Counted from the first letter of the stretch, positions 28,511 through 40,378 are shown. The stretch is DNA of 64,000 bases from Acinetobacter sp. XS-4 (GCF_023920705.1 NZ_CP094657.1:3286001-3350000), one strand, 5' to 3'. The notes: generated from the sequence alone by a model not told the origin. Program-made: numbers and translations.

Positions 28511-29362
28511 ATGAACAGTCAAAGTACAATATCTGATGGGAGAGAAAAAAATACATATTTTGTTACACCAGATGATATTATAAAAAATTTATCTTTAGAT
28601 AAAAATTACTGCTTATTTTTGGATATTGATGGGACGTTAGCGCCATTCCAAATTAATCCTAAGCATAGTTTTATCCCTAAAGTTACATTAGAAATTATAA
28701 AAGAAATAACTCAATTAAATATACCTATTATTGCTGTAACAGGTCGAGATGTAGACACAGCTCGTAAGCTGTTACATCCTATCGAGATTCCTGTTGCTGG
28801 CTTGCATGGTTTAGATATTTATTTTGGCTCAGATCATTATATTCGACCAGATTTAAGTTCGATTAATTTTAAAGAATTAAAACAAGATATTATAAAATCT
28901 TGTGAGAAATATCCTGAATTATTAATTGAGGATAAAGGATATTCTATTGCTTTACATTATCGAAAAAATCCTGAATTAGAAAATTATGCCATTAACATTA
29001 TGCAAAATATTAATTTATATTACCCTCAACTAAAAGAAAATAAAGGCAAGTGTGTAATTGAATTAATACCAAACCAAGCGGATAAAGGTAGAGCAATCCA
29101 AACCATATTAAATCACCTTAATCTATCTTCATCCCACCCTATTTTCATAGGAGATGATTTAACAGATGAGTCTGGCTTTATTTCCATTAATCAGAAACTT
29201 GGAACTTCAATTAAAGTAGGCTCTGGTGAAACACAAGCTCACTATAGATTAAAAGATATTGATAATGTCGCTAATTTTCTTCTTTTATTTAAAAACAGAA
29301 TAAAAAGCTTATATGTCAAAAATATCCAAAATCAGAATGGAGAAAAATTATGTCTAAATTAA
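28511..29362 (+). CDS. otsB: OtsB, trehalose-6-phosphate phosphatase
   Basis: OtsB removes the phosphate from trehalose-6-phosphate to give the compatible solute trehalose. It is an HAD phosphatase with motif I LFLDIDGTLAPF (nucleophile D38), AVTGRD as motif II, and FIGDDLTDESGF as the C-terminal metal site. The 283 residues are normal. The gene is visibly more AT-rich than otsA and uses many AAA/AAT/ATT codons. Its last 13 bp overlap the start of otsA, so the pair is translationally coupled. Confidence 0.95.
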   Translation: MNSQSTISDGREKNTYFVTPDDIIKNLSLDKNYCLFLDIDGTLAPFQINPKHSFIPKVTLEIIKEITQLNIPIIAVTGRDVDTARKLLHPIEIPVAGLHGLDIYFGSDHYIRPDLSSINFKELKQDIIKSCEKYPELLIEDKGYSIALHYRKNPELENYAINIMQNINLYYPQLKENKGKCVIELIPNQADKGRAIQTILNHLNLSSSHPIFIGDDLTDESGFISINQKLGTSIKVGSGETQAHYRLKDIDNVANFLLLFKNRIKSLYVKNIQNQNGEKLCLN

Positions 29363-30783
29363 TTGTGTTATCGAACAGAATAAGTATGCCATCAGGCAAA
29401 GCTTCAGCAGGTGGCCTTGCCGTGGCTGTGCAAGATGCCTTGAATGATAGTAATGGCATTTGGTTAGGCTGGAATGGTCAGCAAATCACCGATAGCGAAG
29501 CGCCAGAATTTGAACAGGCCTATTCTGAAGGAATTGATTACATTACCTGTCCTCTTACTCATCAACAATACGCGCAATATTACTGTGGATTTGCAAATAA
29601 GGTTCTCTGGCCAGCAATGCATGCTCGAGAAGATCTGATTGAATATAATGCGCAAGAATATAGTACCTATCAAAAGGTCAATCGATTATTCGCTGAAAAA
29701 TTAAAACAGCTTGCACAGCCTGAAGATCTTATTTGGATACACGATTATCACTTTTTTAGTGTGGCGCGTTACTGCCGTGAATTAGGCATGCAGAATAAAA
29801 TTGGTTTCTTCTTACATATTCCTTTTGCTAGCCTAAATATCTGGCACAAAATTCCAGTGGCTCGAGAATTAATTCAAGACTTGAGTCAATATGATGTTAT
29901 TGGTTTACAAACTCAGATCGATCAAAATGCATGTATGCAGACTTGTCTAAATTTACTTGAAGCTCAGAAAATTCAAAGCAACAGTATTAGCTATAAAAAA
30001 CGTCAAATATTAATTAAGTCGTACCCAATTGGTGTTCAGCCAGAGATTATACAAAAGCAAGCACAACAAGATCTGGCGACCTCTTCCGTGTTTAATTTTG
30101 AAGAAATCCCACGTCAAAAAACTATTATTGGGGTTGATCGTATTGATTACTCAAAAGGTTTACTGGAAAGATTTAATGCATTTGCAACCTTTTTGGAAAC
30201 CAGCCCTGAATATCATGGTTTAGTTCGACATCTTCAAGTTGCAATACCATCTCGTACCGATATTCCGGCTTATCAACGTTTATATCAACATTTTAAAACC
30301 AAGCTTGAGTTAATTAACGAAGAGTTTGCACATGAAGACTGGAGACCGGTAGATTGCTGCTATGACACGGTTCAACACCATAATCTTATGCACATTTACC
30401 GCCATTCAGATATTTGCTGGATCAGTTCACTACGCGATGGTATGAACCTAGTTGCTAAAGAATATATTGCAGCCCAAGACCCAGAAAATCCGGGTGTACT
30501 TATTTTATCTAAATATGCTGGAGCTGCTGAGCAGATGTCTCAAGCCCTGATTGTTGACCCACAAGATAGAGCTGCAATGATGGATACTTTAAAAATGGCT
30601 TTAGAAATGTCTAAAACTGAGCGTATTAATCGTTATCAGCAATTGATAGAGGTATTAACAACTTCTGATCTTACCAATTGGCGAAATAACTTCTTGGATG
30701 ATTTAGAAAAGACACCAACTCTACTGATGAAGCCTCAGCGATTATTACAAGATAATTATCAATCTATCTATCAAGTTTTATAA
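29350..30783 (+). CDS. otsA: OtsA, trehalose-6-phosphate synthase
   Basis: OtsA joins UDP-glucose and glucose-6-phosphate. It is a GT20 glycosyltransferase: the N-terminal loop GKASAGGLAVAV, the central WIHDYHF motif, VDRIDYSKGLLERF and the C-terminal SSLRDGMNLVAKEYIA are all present. The length of 477 residues is standard. In Acinetobacter the otsBA pair is known as an osmoprotectant system induced by salt; here it forms a two-gene operon. Confidence 0.97.
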   Translation: MSKLIVLSNRISMPSGKASAGGLAVAVQDALNDSNGIWLGWNGQQITDSEAPEFEQAYSEGIDYITCPLTHQQYAQYYCGFANKVLWPAMHAREDLIEYNAQEYSTYQKVNRLFAEKLKQLAQPEDLIWIHDYHFFSVARYCRELGMQNKIGFFLHIPFASLNIWHKIPVARELIQDLSQYDVIGLQTQIDQNACMQTCLNLLEAQKIQSNSISYKKRQILIKSYPIGVQPEIIQKQAQQDLATSSVFNFEEIPRQKTIIGVDRIDYSKGLLERFNAFATFLETSPEYHGLVRHLQVAIPSRTDIPAYQRLYQHFKTKLELINEEFAHEDWRPVDCCYDTVQHHNLMHIYRHSDICWISSLRDGMNLVAKEYIAAQDPENPGVLILSKYAGAAEQMSQALIVDPQDRAAMMDTLKMALEMSKTERINRYQQLIEVLTTSDLTNWRNNFLDDLEKTPTLLMKPQRLLQDNYQSIYQVL

Positions 30784-30787
30784 ATCT

Positions 30788-30824
30788 AAAAAAGAACATC
30801 GAGAAATTTAATTTCTCAATGTTC
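30788..30824 (-). terminator. Terminator after the MFS transporter gene
   Basis: A long stem (GAACAT-GAGAAATT paired across a short loop, 30794-30824) is followed by six T on the minus strand only. It therefore serves the leftward MFS gene, not otsA. Confidence 0.8.
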
Positions 30825-30850
30825 GCTAGAGGGGATCTATTATTTACAAA

Positions 30851-32098
30851 TTAATTTGTCTTGATTAATGTAAAACGGTTAAGTAAAGCAATAATAAAAA
30901 GCAATACAGCTACGCCTGTTAAAACTGTACTTAAACCAGTCCATTCACCAATTAAACCGATTAAAGCTGGGCCACTTAATGAGCCTGTATAGGCAATCGT
31001 AGATACTAAAGAAAGTGCTGCTGCTTTAGGCATCTTGTTTTGTCGACCAACACGAGAAAACATCACAGGCACAATATTAGAACAGCCTAATCCTAAAAGT
31101 GCATAACCTAATACAACCACCTGCCACACTGGTGCTGTTACAATAACAGCCATACCAATCGCGGCACCAATTGCACTATAAGTTACAACATTTTTTTCAC
31201 CCCATTGCTTAAGCAAGACATGACCTGCAAAACGACCAGTGGTCATGCTCAGAGCAAAAAAGGTATAAGCAAGACCTGCAAAGGCTGGATTCAGCTGATA
31301 CTTACTTGTTAAATAAATACCACCCCAATCCATCGCCGCACCTTCTGATAAAAAGGCAATAAAACACATCATACCAATAAGCAGAATAATGCCATCGGGA
31401 CGATAAAACTTTTTTAGTGCTTGTGTTGTATCTTCATGTGGCTTTTCATCCTGTTCAAAAGACGTTAAACAAGAAGGAATAGCAACACCACCAATAACAA
31501 GCAAAATCATAACGACTGATAAAGTACTCATTAAGGGTGAAAGCCCTACTGCCAATAATGCAGTCACAAGCATAGCCCCCGTTAAGCCACCAAGACTACA
31601 CATTCCATGAAAACTAGACATGAGCGCTCGCAAGCTATGTTTTTCCACAACCACTGCTTGTAAATTGATAGCTACTCCAAGACATCCTGCTGCCGACCCA
31701 AACACAAATAATGCTACAGCCATCATCACAATGCTGCTCCACACCGTGAGGCTTGGTAATAACACCATTAATAGCATCAATGCCAACGCAATTAATGGCC
31801 GATATCCCCAACGCTTAACTAAAGCACCGGTCGCAGGCATCGCAATCATTGAGCCAATCCCCATACAAAGCAAAAGCAAACCAAAATCAGCATGATTGAG
31901 ATTTAAGCGTTGCTGTGCAAAAGGAATCAGAGGTGCCCAAGCGGCGGTCGCAAACCCTAAGCTAAAAAAGCTGAGTCGTGTTGCAAGACGCTGTGTGCTT
32001 AAGAGAGCAGCTGTGTCTAAAACAGCAGGTTTGGTAAATAACATATTTCGCGAACTCACCATAAAATCATTGGCGATCCATACCAACCGATTTTCCAT
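30851..32098 (-). CDS. MFS transporter (YbjJ-like)
   Basis: A 415-residue major facilitator protein with about 12 membrane helices. The MFS signature between helices 2 and 3 appears as ATGALVKRWGYRPLI, and the second half has GRFAGHVLLKQWG. It resembles the YbjJ/inner-membrane MFS group of unknown substrate. The ATG at 32098 has its ribosome-binding site (AAGGG) locked in a 13-bp hairpin with an adjoining U-run (32101-32139). Internal starts at Met13 or Met19 would avoid this. The cargo is unknown. Confidence 0.82.
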   Translation of the reverse strand: MENRLVWIANDFMVSSRNMLFTKPAVLDTAALLSTQRLATRLSFFSLGFATAAWAPLIPFAQQRLNLNHADFGLLLLCMGIGSMIAMPATGALVKRWGYRPLIALALMLLMVLLPSLTVWSSIVMMAVALFVFGSAAGCLGVAINLQAVVVEKHSLRALMSSFHGMCSLGGLTGAMLVTALLAVGLSPLMSTLSVVMILLVIGGVAIPSCLTSFEQDEKPHEDTTQALKKFYRPDGIILLIGMMCFIAFLSEGAAMDWGGIYLTSKYQLNPAFAGLAYTFFALSMTTGRFAGHVLLKQWGEKNVVTYSAIGAAIGMAVIVTAPVWQVVVLGYALLGLGCSNIVPVMFSRVGRQNKMPKAAALSLVSTIAYTGSLSGPALIGLIGEWTGLSTVLTGVAVLLFIIALLNRFTLIKTN

Positions 32099-32100
32099 AG

Positions 32101-32139
32101 AAAAACCCTTGCCTCATTAGATTTCTAGGCAAGGGTTTT
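32101..32139 (-). promoter_or_regulatory. SD-sequestering hairpin / attenuator-like structure before the MFS gene
   Basis: On the minus strand a 13-bp perfect stem with a 12-nt loop ends in a run of five T two bases before the ATG. The only ribosome-binding site, AAGGG, lies in the 3' arm. The element has the form of a terminator but stands in a 5' leader. Confidence 0.6.
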
Positions 32140-32302
32140 GTTGGCGAAATTATAAACAATTTCATAAAAAAAACAGGGGGTGTGATACAATTTTTCTGAC
32201 TTTTTTGTAACTGCCAAAGCCTTATATAGTAAGGCTTTGAATATGTTCAATTTGACAAAACTAACATTTAAAAGATGAGTTGATTTTATAAAAATAAGCC
32301 AA

Positions 32303-32325
32303 TAAAAACCCAGCTTAAGCTGGGT
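32303..32325 (-). terminator. Terminator after bacterioferritin
   Basis: ACCCAGCTTAAGCTGGGT is a perfect palindrome (32308-32325) followed by T-rich sequence on the minus strand, 8 bp after the bfr stop. Confidence 0.85.
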
Positions 32326-32332
32326 CATTTTA

Positions 32333-32797
32333 TTAAATTTGAGATTGAATATAGTTTTGTAAGCCAATCAACTCAATTAAACGTAATTGCTTTTCTAACC
32401 AGTATGTATGGTCTTCTTCGGTATCTGATAATTGTTGACGCAACATATCACGGCTAATGTAATCGCCTTTCTCTTCACAAAGTTTGATACCAGTCGCTAA
32501 CTTTTCGCGAACATGATATTCAAGCGCCAAATCAGCTTTTAAACAAGTTACAACGTCTGTACCAACATTGATATCTTCACGGTGCATGTTTGGTTTAGCA
32601 CCTAAAAACAATACACGACGAATGATCGCATCAGCATGAGAAGCTTCTTCTTGCATCTCATGATCAATACGTTCATAAATTTTATTTAAACCCCAATCTT
32701 CATACATACGAGAATGGATTAGATATTGATCACGGGCAGCCAATTCTCCGCCAATGAGCATATTTAAATAATCTATGACTTCTGGATTGCCACGCAT
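32333..32797 (-). CDS. bfr: Bacterioferritin lacking the haem-ligand methionine
   Basis: Bacterioferritin forms a 24-subunit cage that oxidises and stores iron. The 154-residue sequence aligns with E. coli Bfr almost without gaps. The ferroxidase ligands are all kept: E18, E51, H54, E93 and the Glu and His of TEEDHTYW. At position 52, where E. coli has the haem-binding Met, this protein has Ala. It therefore looks like a catalytic but haem-free subunit. A good promoter (32825-32853) and an AGGAGA site precede it, and an AT-rich possible Fur-like sequence lies just upstream. Confidence 0.93.
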   Translation of the reverse strand: MRGNPEVIDYLNMLIGGELAARDQYLIHSRMYEDWGLNKIYERIDHEMQEEASHADAIIRRVLFLGAKPNMHREDINVGTDVVTCLKADLALEYHVREKLATGIKLCEEKGDYISRDMLRQQLSDTEEDHTYWLEKQLRLIELIGLQNYIQSQI

Positions 32798-32824
32798 AAT
32801 AAATCTCCTATCGTATGTGAACTA

Positions 32825-32853
32825 TTATGGGCAATCTTAAAAATGATTGCAAA
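32825..32853 (-). promoter_or_regulatory. Candidate sigma-70 promoter of bfr
   Basis: On the minus strand TTGCAA (-35) and CATAAT (-10) are spaced by exactly 17 bp, ending about 28 bp before the bfr ATG. Confidence 0.6.
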
Positions 32854-33049
32854 ATAAAAATTCATTAAGTTTATGATTTTTATCAAATTAAAATGAGAAA
32901 CATACGCATTTACAGTTTAAGTTAATTAAATTTCCTCTGCAAAAAGAAACGCTTGTCTGATTTATAAGTTCAAACAAGCGTTAAAATATGACATAAACCA
33001 TCAATTTATTATTTTGTAACTAAAATCAATGGTTCTTATTTCGGTAGAT

Positions 33050-35140
<2,091 letters not shown>

Positions 35141-35183
35141 CTAGATATGTTGCAATTATCGCAACGAACGTAAAAAATTAAAA

Positions 35184-36221
35184 CTAGGCGGTCGCATGTG
35201 CCGGACGATAATCAATCACATGATGACGCCAGTGCTCTTTTAACTGCGGTGTAAATTCAAGATTATTCTCATCATAAACTTTGCCATCAATTTCACGAGC
35301 AATTAAACCGGCAATACTTGCCATCATGTCAAAACCAGTCACAGCTTTACTGTTTGGAAGCGCAAGGAAAAATGCCAACCCTTGAACTTGTTCACTAGAT
35401 AAAGTTTCAAGATCAAACCCTGCTGGGCCATTGTCTGTCATACGCAGTACTGAAAACATTAGTACGCTCGGCTCATCCGTATTTTCATAGCGATGGAAAC
35501 ATGACATTTCGCCATAACGTAAACCGTATTTTAATAATACTTTAAGTGCTTTATCGCCAGATAACGCGCGACGAGGGTTTGGATAGACATTCAACGCAAT
35601 GATCTGTTCCGCCACCGCTAATGCACTTTCATCATCATAACGTTGCTGTTCATGCAAATGTACATCCAGAATATTACTCTCGCCTTCAAATTCAGCAATT
35701 TCGGCAGTTTCAATATTTGGGTTCAAACTCAACTCCGGCTCAGTTTTTTCAGTTCCAGATTCCAAGTTTTCTTCTGATAAAGCTTCTGATTTAACAGAAA
35801 CTGTATCAACTAACTCAACTGAACTATCTGTGCTAATGGTAGAGCTTTTTACATTTTCTTCAGATTTAATTTCATCTGAAGAGTTTTCAACAACTGGTTG
35901 AGTTGGTTCGGCTGAAATTGATTTAGCAGGTTCTACAGCCAAGGTTTCTGTTTGTTTTGTTTCACTGATTTGTGCTGGTGCAGATTCATTTAAAGTCGGC
36001 TCTACTCGCTCTGCGCTAGTCGCAGATACACGCTCGGCTTCAGTTTGCTCAAGTTGATCTCGCACATGTCTAGGTATAACTGGCTGATTACTATCAGGAT
36101 TAATATGCAAATCACTATCTAATGAGGGTTCGGCATGGTTTGACTTTTTTAAAATCATTTTTAAGCCAATTAGCATAATAACAATGGCGACAACGATGCC
36201 AATAATCGTATTGATTTCCAT
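35184..36221 (-). CDS. zipA: ZipA, FtsZ-tethering division protein
   Basis: ZipA anchors FtsZ protofilaments to the inner membrane at the division site. It has the expected layout: a membrane helix at residues 3-24, a basic patch, a long Ser/Thr/Glu-rich linker (about 45-200; acidic here rather than the Pro/Gln type of E. coli), and a C-terminal FtsZ-binding domain beginning near ILDVHLHEQQRYDD. The length is 345 residues. One base separates its ATG from the smc stop, so the two are translated from one message. Confidence 0.94.
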   Translation of the reverse strand: MEINTIIGIVVAIVIMLIGLKMILKKSNHAEPSLDSDLHINPDSNQPVIPRHVRDQLEQTEAERVSATSAERVEPTLNESAPAQISETKQTETLAVEPAKSISAEPTQPVVENSSDEIKSEENVKSSTISTDSSVELVDTVSVKSEALSEENLESGTEKTEPELSLNPNIETAEIAEFEGESNILDVHLHEQQRYDDESALAVAEQIIALNVYPNPRRALSGDKALKVLLKYGLRYGEMSCFHRYENTDEPSVLMFSVLRMTDNGPAGFDLETLSSEQVQGLAFFLALPNSKAVTGFDMMASIAGLIAREIDGKVYDENNLEFTPQLKEHWRHHVIDYRPAHATA

Positions 36222-36222
36222 T

Positions 36223-39200
36223 CTATGACTCCGAAACTAACCCGTATTCTTTTGCCTGTTCTAAATCGACAGTGACTAATTTTGATGTACCCGGTTCAGG
36301 CATGGTCACACCCAACAAATCAGTTGCCATGGTCATTGCCAGCTTATTATGTGTAATGTAAATGAATTGTACATGTTCAGAAAGCTCTTTTACCAAATTA
36401 CAATATCTCTGAACATTCGCATCATCAAGTGGTGCGTCCACTTCATCTAACACACAAAACGGTGCCGGATTTAATCTAAAAATCGCAAATACTAATGCTA
36501 ACGCGGTTAAAGCCTTTTCTCCACCAGAAAGTAATGCTAGAGAACTATTTTTCTTACCCGGTGGTCTTGCCATCAGTTTAACACCAGATTGCCAGTCATC
36601 TTCAAGGCTTAAACTCGCTTCACCACCATTAAAGACCTTTGGAAACAGATTTTGCAACTCTTGATTAATCTGATCAAACGTTGTCATAAACAACTTACGG
36701 GTTTCTTGATCAATGCTTTTCATCGCATCTTTTAGTTGAGTTACCGTATTTTCCAAATCTTGGATCTGGTGACTCAACTCATCAAAACGCTGAGAAACCT
36801 CTTCAAACTCTTGTGAAGCAGCAAGGTTCACCGCACCGATTTTTTCAAACTGCTTCTGTACTTTTTCCAGTTTTTGCTGGTGCTCAGTTAAATCAAGTTG
36901 TAAGCATTTTTTGATCTCGGCATTTAGCTCTTTTAGCTGTTCTTGGTAATGTTCACGATCTGACTTAGCTGCTTGCCATGCCAAACGCTTGTTTTCAAGT
37001 TGTTCTCTGAGCTGTTCATCTTTTTGTTGATATTGATGACGCTGATCTGTCAGGGTTTGTTGTTTTTCCTGCACACTATTGAGTTCAAGCTGCCATTCAT
37101 TCCAGTTCTTTTGCAACTTTTCAGTTTGAGCAAATTGTTGCTGAAACTCCGACTCAAGATTTGGTAACTCTAACTGAATAGGGTCAACAAATTTTTTCGC
37201 CTGCTCCATTTGAGCATTAATTTGCTGATATTGGCTCTGCAAGAACGAGATATCTTTTTCAAGCAGTTCAATTTGTTGGGTGGTCTGCGTACTACTACGA
37301 CGTAAAATCTCGCGTTCTTGTTGCTGATGTTGTAGAGTTTGTTGCTGTTCTTCTAACTGCTCCGTTAACTCTTCTACCCGAAATTGCATAGTTTTATAAT
37401 CAGGTAAAATGGTTTCAAGTTTGATTGCTAGAGCATGCAAATCAATCTCCAGATCATCTTTTTGCATTGCATCTTCTTCAAGCTGCATGTCTAGCTGAGC
37501 TAACTGATCTTTCAATTGTTGTTTTTGCAGTAAAAATGCTTGTGCTGCGGTTTGCTGTTTAGCAATTTGCACATCAAGCTGTTGTAAGTTTTTTTGTTTG
37601 TGTTTAAAAACTTGCTGTTTCTGCTGCAAGTCAGACTGCAACTGCCCTAGTTCATCTTTTTGCTGAACTAAAATTTGGTCTAATGCTTGTAACTCAGGTT
37701 GCTGCTTTTCAAGAGCTTGCTCAATTTCATCTAAACGAATGCGATGGCTCAGCATACCTTGTGCACTTTGACTCTCGTCATCATACATAAGGGCAATGAC
37801 CCAATCCTGTCCAACATGATAACCATCTAAAGTCAAAATAGACTGACCATGTTGTAGTTGCTTTTGCTCATTTAAAGCAACAGTCAAATCTTGTGCAATC
37901 GCTACATTCGAAAATATTGATAGTTGTGGCGAAGCAATCCAATCATTTAAATAGGCCAAATTACCTTTAAATTGACTTGTTTGCTCTGAAGGTTTTAACT
38001 GACGCGCAACCCCTTCTTGAAAAGTTTGTTCGGTCTCAACAATATGTGCCTGCAACCATTTTGCTAAAAACTTTTCAACAATCTGTGCATGTGGCTTGCC
38101 CTGTTCTGTTAACTGTAGAGCCTGCATTAAACGTAGTGCATCTTGATGTTGCTTTGGGCTTTGCTTAGCAACAAGCTGGTTTAAGTTTTTCTGCTCAGAT
38201 AATAAAACCTGTATTTCTGTTTTCAGCGTTTGTTGTTGATTTTTACTTGACTGATGTTGCTGTTGAGACTGCTCTAAGCGTAGCAATTGTTGCTCAATTT
38301 CAGCCTCTAGCGTCGAGATATCACGACAAAGCTGTTGTTGCTGTTGCTCAAGCTCACCCTGCTCATCTTCATGAACATGTGATTGAATCTGACTTGCTTG
38401 ATGTTGCAACGTTTCTTTTTGCTGTTCAATGCGTTGAACATTTTTACCTAACTGCTCAATTTGAGCAGACATTTGCATTTTTTGCTGCTGTTGTTTTTCA
38501 ACCTGAGCTTTTACTTGTTCAAACTGTTGCTGTGCTTGTTTTTGCTGAGATTGTAAATCAGCAAAGTTTTGTTCAGCTTCCGTTGCAGTATACTCAATTC
38601 CAGTTAATGATTCAGTTTGTTCATCTAACTGATTATTGAGTGTTTCAAGTTGCAATTCAGAAAGTTGTAAACGTTCTTTAGTTTGGAATTTTTGCTGTTC
38701 TAACTGAACGAGAGTCATACTATTTTGCTGGTATAAACTCTGTTTTTGTTCCAGAGTCATTTTCAGTTCAGATAGTTTTTTTTCAGCTTGTTGCCATTCT
38801 TGTTGTAATGGTGAAGATTGCTGAATGAGGCGCTGAAATAAAGCACTGGTTGCTTCTAAATCATGTTCAATTGTACTTAACTCAGAGCGAACCAATTTAA
38901 AAGTCTCACCCAGTTCATTCATTTGAACTGTATATTCTTCTTGAAGGCGTACGCTTTTATCTGCCTGAAATGACAAAATTTCAATTTTTAGGGTCCGAAT
39001 CTGGCTTTCCAGAGTTTTATATTGAACCGCTGCTTCTGATTGACGTTTAAGCGTCTTCAGCTGTGATTTTAACTCGAGGGCAATATCTTCTAAACGTGAA
39101 AGATTTTGCTCAGTATGTTCAAGATGTTGCAACGTTTCGCGTCGACGAGCTTGATAGCGTGAAACACCTGCTGCCTCTTCAATAAAGATACGCATTTCTT

Positions 39201-39672
39201 CAGGTTTGGCATCAACCAGACGGTTAATCATGCCTTGTTCAATCACTGCATAAGAACGCGGCCCTAACCCAGTTCCTAAGAAAATATCGGTGATATCACG
39301 ACGGCGGCAACGTGTGCCATTTAAGAAATATTCGGACTTACCTTCACGGGTGACCTGACGACGAACGGCGAGCTCATTATAAGCATTATATGACCCGCCC
39401 AATTTGCCATAGGTATTATCAAAACGTAGCTCAACACTCGCCACGCCCACTGGCTTACGCTTGGAAGTTCCTGTGAAAATAACATCTTGCATGCTACCAC
39501 CACGTAGTTGACGAGCATTTGATTCGCCCATCACCCAACGAATAGCATCAATTACATTTGATTTGCCACAACCATTTGGACCAACCACTGCTGTGCGGTT
39601 CGCCTTAAAATTTAAAGTTGTACTATCTGCAAAAGATTTAAAGCCGGAAAGTTTTAAACTGCTTAAACGCAT
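36223..39672 (-). CDS. smc: Smc, chromosome segregation ATPase
   Basis: Smc is the ATPase of the bacterial condensin and works with ScpA and ScpB (encoded at 21-22.5 kb). The N-terminal Walker A is GPNGCGKSNVIDAI (31-44). The C-terminal signature is LSGGEKALTALAL and the Walker B is FCVLDEVDAPLDD. Between them lie two long coiled coils and a hinge near residues 510-630. The coiled coils are strikingly rich in glutamine (CAA/CAG). The length of 1149 residues is normal. It is 10 bp downstream of a GntR-type regulator gene. Confidence 0.97.
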   Translation of the reverse strand: MRLSSLKLSGFKSFADSTTLNFKANRTAVVGPNGCGKSNVIDAIRWVMGESNARQLRGGSMQDVIFTGTSKRKPVGVASVELRFDNTYGKLGGSYNAYNELAVRRQVTREGKSEYFLNGTRCRRRDITDIFLGTGLGPRSYAVIEQGMINRLVDAKPEEMRIFIEEAAGVSRYQARRRETLQHLEHTEQNLSRLEDIALELKSQLKTLKRQSEAAVQYKTLESQIRTLKIEILSFQADKSVRLQEEYTVQMNELGETFKLVRSELSTIEHDLEATSALFQRLIQQSSPLQQEWQQAEKKLSELKMTLEQKQSLYQQNSMTLVQLEQQKFQTKERLQLSELQLETLNNQLDEQTESLTGIEYTATEAEQNFADLQSQQKQAQQQFEQVKAQVEKQQQQKMQMSAQIEQLGKNVQRIEQQKETLQHQASQIQSHVHEDEQGELEQQQQQLCRDISTLEAEIEQQLLRLEQSQQQHQSSKNQQQTLKTEIQVLLSEQKNLNQLVAKQSPKQHQDALRLMQALQLTEQGKPHAQIVEKFLAKWLQAHIVETEQTFQEGVARQLKPSEQTSQFKGNLAYLNDWIASPQLSIFSNVAIAQDLTVALNEQKQLQHGQSILTLDGYHVGQDWVIALMYDDESQSAQGMLSHRIRLDEIEQALEKQQPELQALDQILVQQKDELGQLQSDLQQKQQVFKHKQKNLQQLDVQIAKQQTAAQAFLLQKQQLKDQLAQLDMQLEEDAMQKDDLEIDLHALAIKLETILPDYKTMQFRVEELTEQLEEQQQTLQHQQQEREILRRSSTQTTQQIELLEKDISFLQSQYQQINAQMEQAKKFVDPIQLELPNLESEFQQQFAQTEKLQKNWNEWQLELNSVQEKQQTLTDQRHQYQQKDEQLREQLENKRLAWQAAKSDREHYQEQLKELNAEIKKCLQLDLTEHQQKLEKVQKQFEKIGAVNLAASQEFEEVSQRFDELSHQIQDLENTVTQLKDAMKSIDQETRKLFMTTFDQINQELQNLFPKVFNGGEASLSLEDDWQSGVKLMARPPGKKNSSLALLSGGEKALTALALVFAIFRLNPAPFCVLDEVDAPLDDANVQRYCNLVKELSEHVQFIYITHNKLAMTMATDLLGVTMPEPGTSKLVTVDLEQAKEYGLVSES

Positions 39673-39682
39673 AATGCCCTAA

Positions 39683-40378
39683 CTAGCGGCGTGAGCGTCT
39701 TGCCCAGGCCAATTCAATCTGTTTCATTCGTGTCAGCGATTCCAACACAAGGTTACGTAAGTGTCGACAAAAATCTTCCATAAATAAAGCGGCTTGTTGT
39801 GATTTTCGGATCAAAATTGCATCAGTCACGAGTTTAAATAATTCAAATGCTTCTTGTAGTTCCCGCTTAGAGGTATTTAAGGTCAAAAAATAACTACGAC
39901 GCAGTGAAGGTAGTAACTCTTTATAAAACTTCATTAGATAAGGATTTCCGACCATATCTTGCTGTTCAGCGAGATATTGGAAAACACCATCATAAAACTT
40001 TTCAATATCGCCCGCTTTCACATGCTCAAGAAGTTGTTCTAACAATAGCTGTAATTGATCTGCTTCATGTGCGCGCCATGTTTCACTTATTCGTTGAACA
40101 ATATGCCCCAATAACATCATATTTGTGTCAAACAGTGCTTTAACCTGCTGTGCTGACATTTCTGAAACAATTGCCCCGCGGCGTGGAAATATCTCAATTA
40201 AATGAGTACGCTCTAATAATAACAATGCTTCACGAACTGACCCACGGCTCACATCAAGCTCTTTGGCAATACGCAATTCTTGGATACGCTCGCCTTCAAC
40301 CAACTCGCCACTAATGATCTGTTCGCTAATATATTTGACAATTTGCTCAGAAAGACTTTCTGTCTCTTCGAGATTCAT
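39683..40378 (-). CDS. GntR-family (FCD/FadR-type) transcriptional regulator
   Basis: A 231-residue regulator. Its N-terminal winged helix is typical of GntR (SGELVEGERIQELRIAKELDVSRGSVREALLLLERT, residues about 18-55). The all-helical C-terminal domain is FCD-like. One metal-binding histidine of that domain appears replaced: FQYLAEQ stands where FHRAL-type sequences have His. The ligand is unknown. A FadR-type operator lies 90 bp upstream, suggesting autoregulation. It heads a gntR-smc-zipA transcript, an order I also recall from Pseudomonas aeruginosa. Confidence 0.88.
   Translation of the reverse strand: MNLEETESLSEQIVKYISEQIISGELVEGERIQELRIAKELDVSRGSVREALLLLERTHLIEIFPRRGAIVSEMSAQQVKALFDTNMMLLGHIVQRISETWRAHEADQLQLLLEQLLEHVKAGDIEKFYDGVFQYLAEQQDMVGNPYLMKFYKELLPSLRRSYFLTLNTSKRELQEAFELFKLVTDAILIRKSQQAALFMEDFCRHLRNLVLESLTRMKQIELAWARRSRR

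Noticed and set aside
32125..32367. Minus-strand open frame of 80 residues between bfr and the MFS gene
   Set aside because: It runs through the bfr terminator and the MFS leader hairpin, lacks a ribosome-binding site and is low-complexity.
36223..39672. Long runs of CAA/CAG codons in smc as a possible microsatellite
   Set aside because: The glutamine codons follow the heptad pattern of the coiled coil and are not a uniform tandem repeat.
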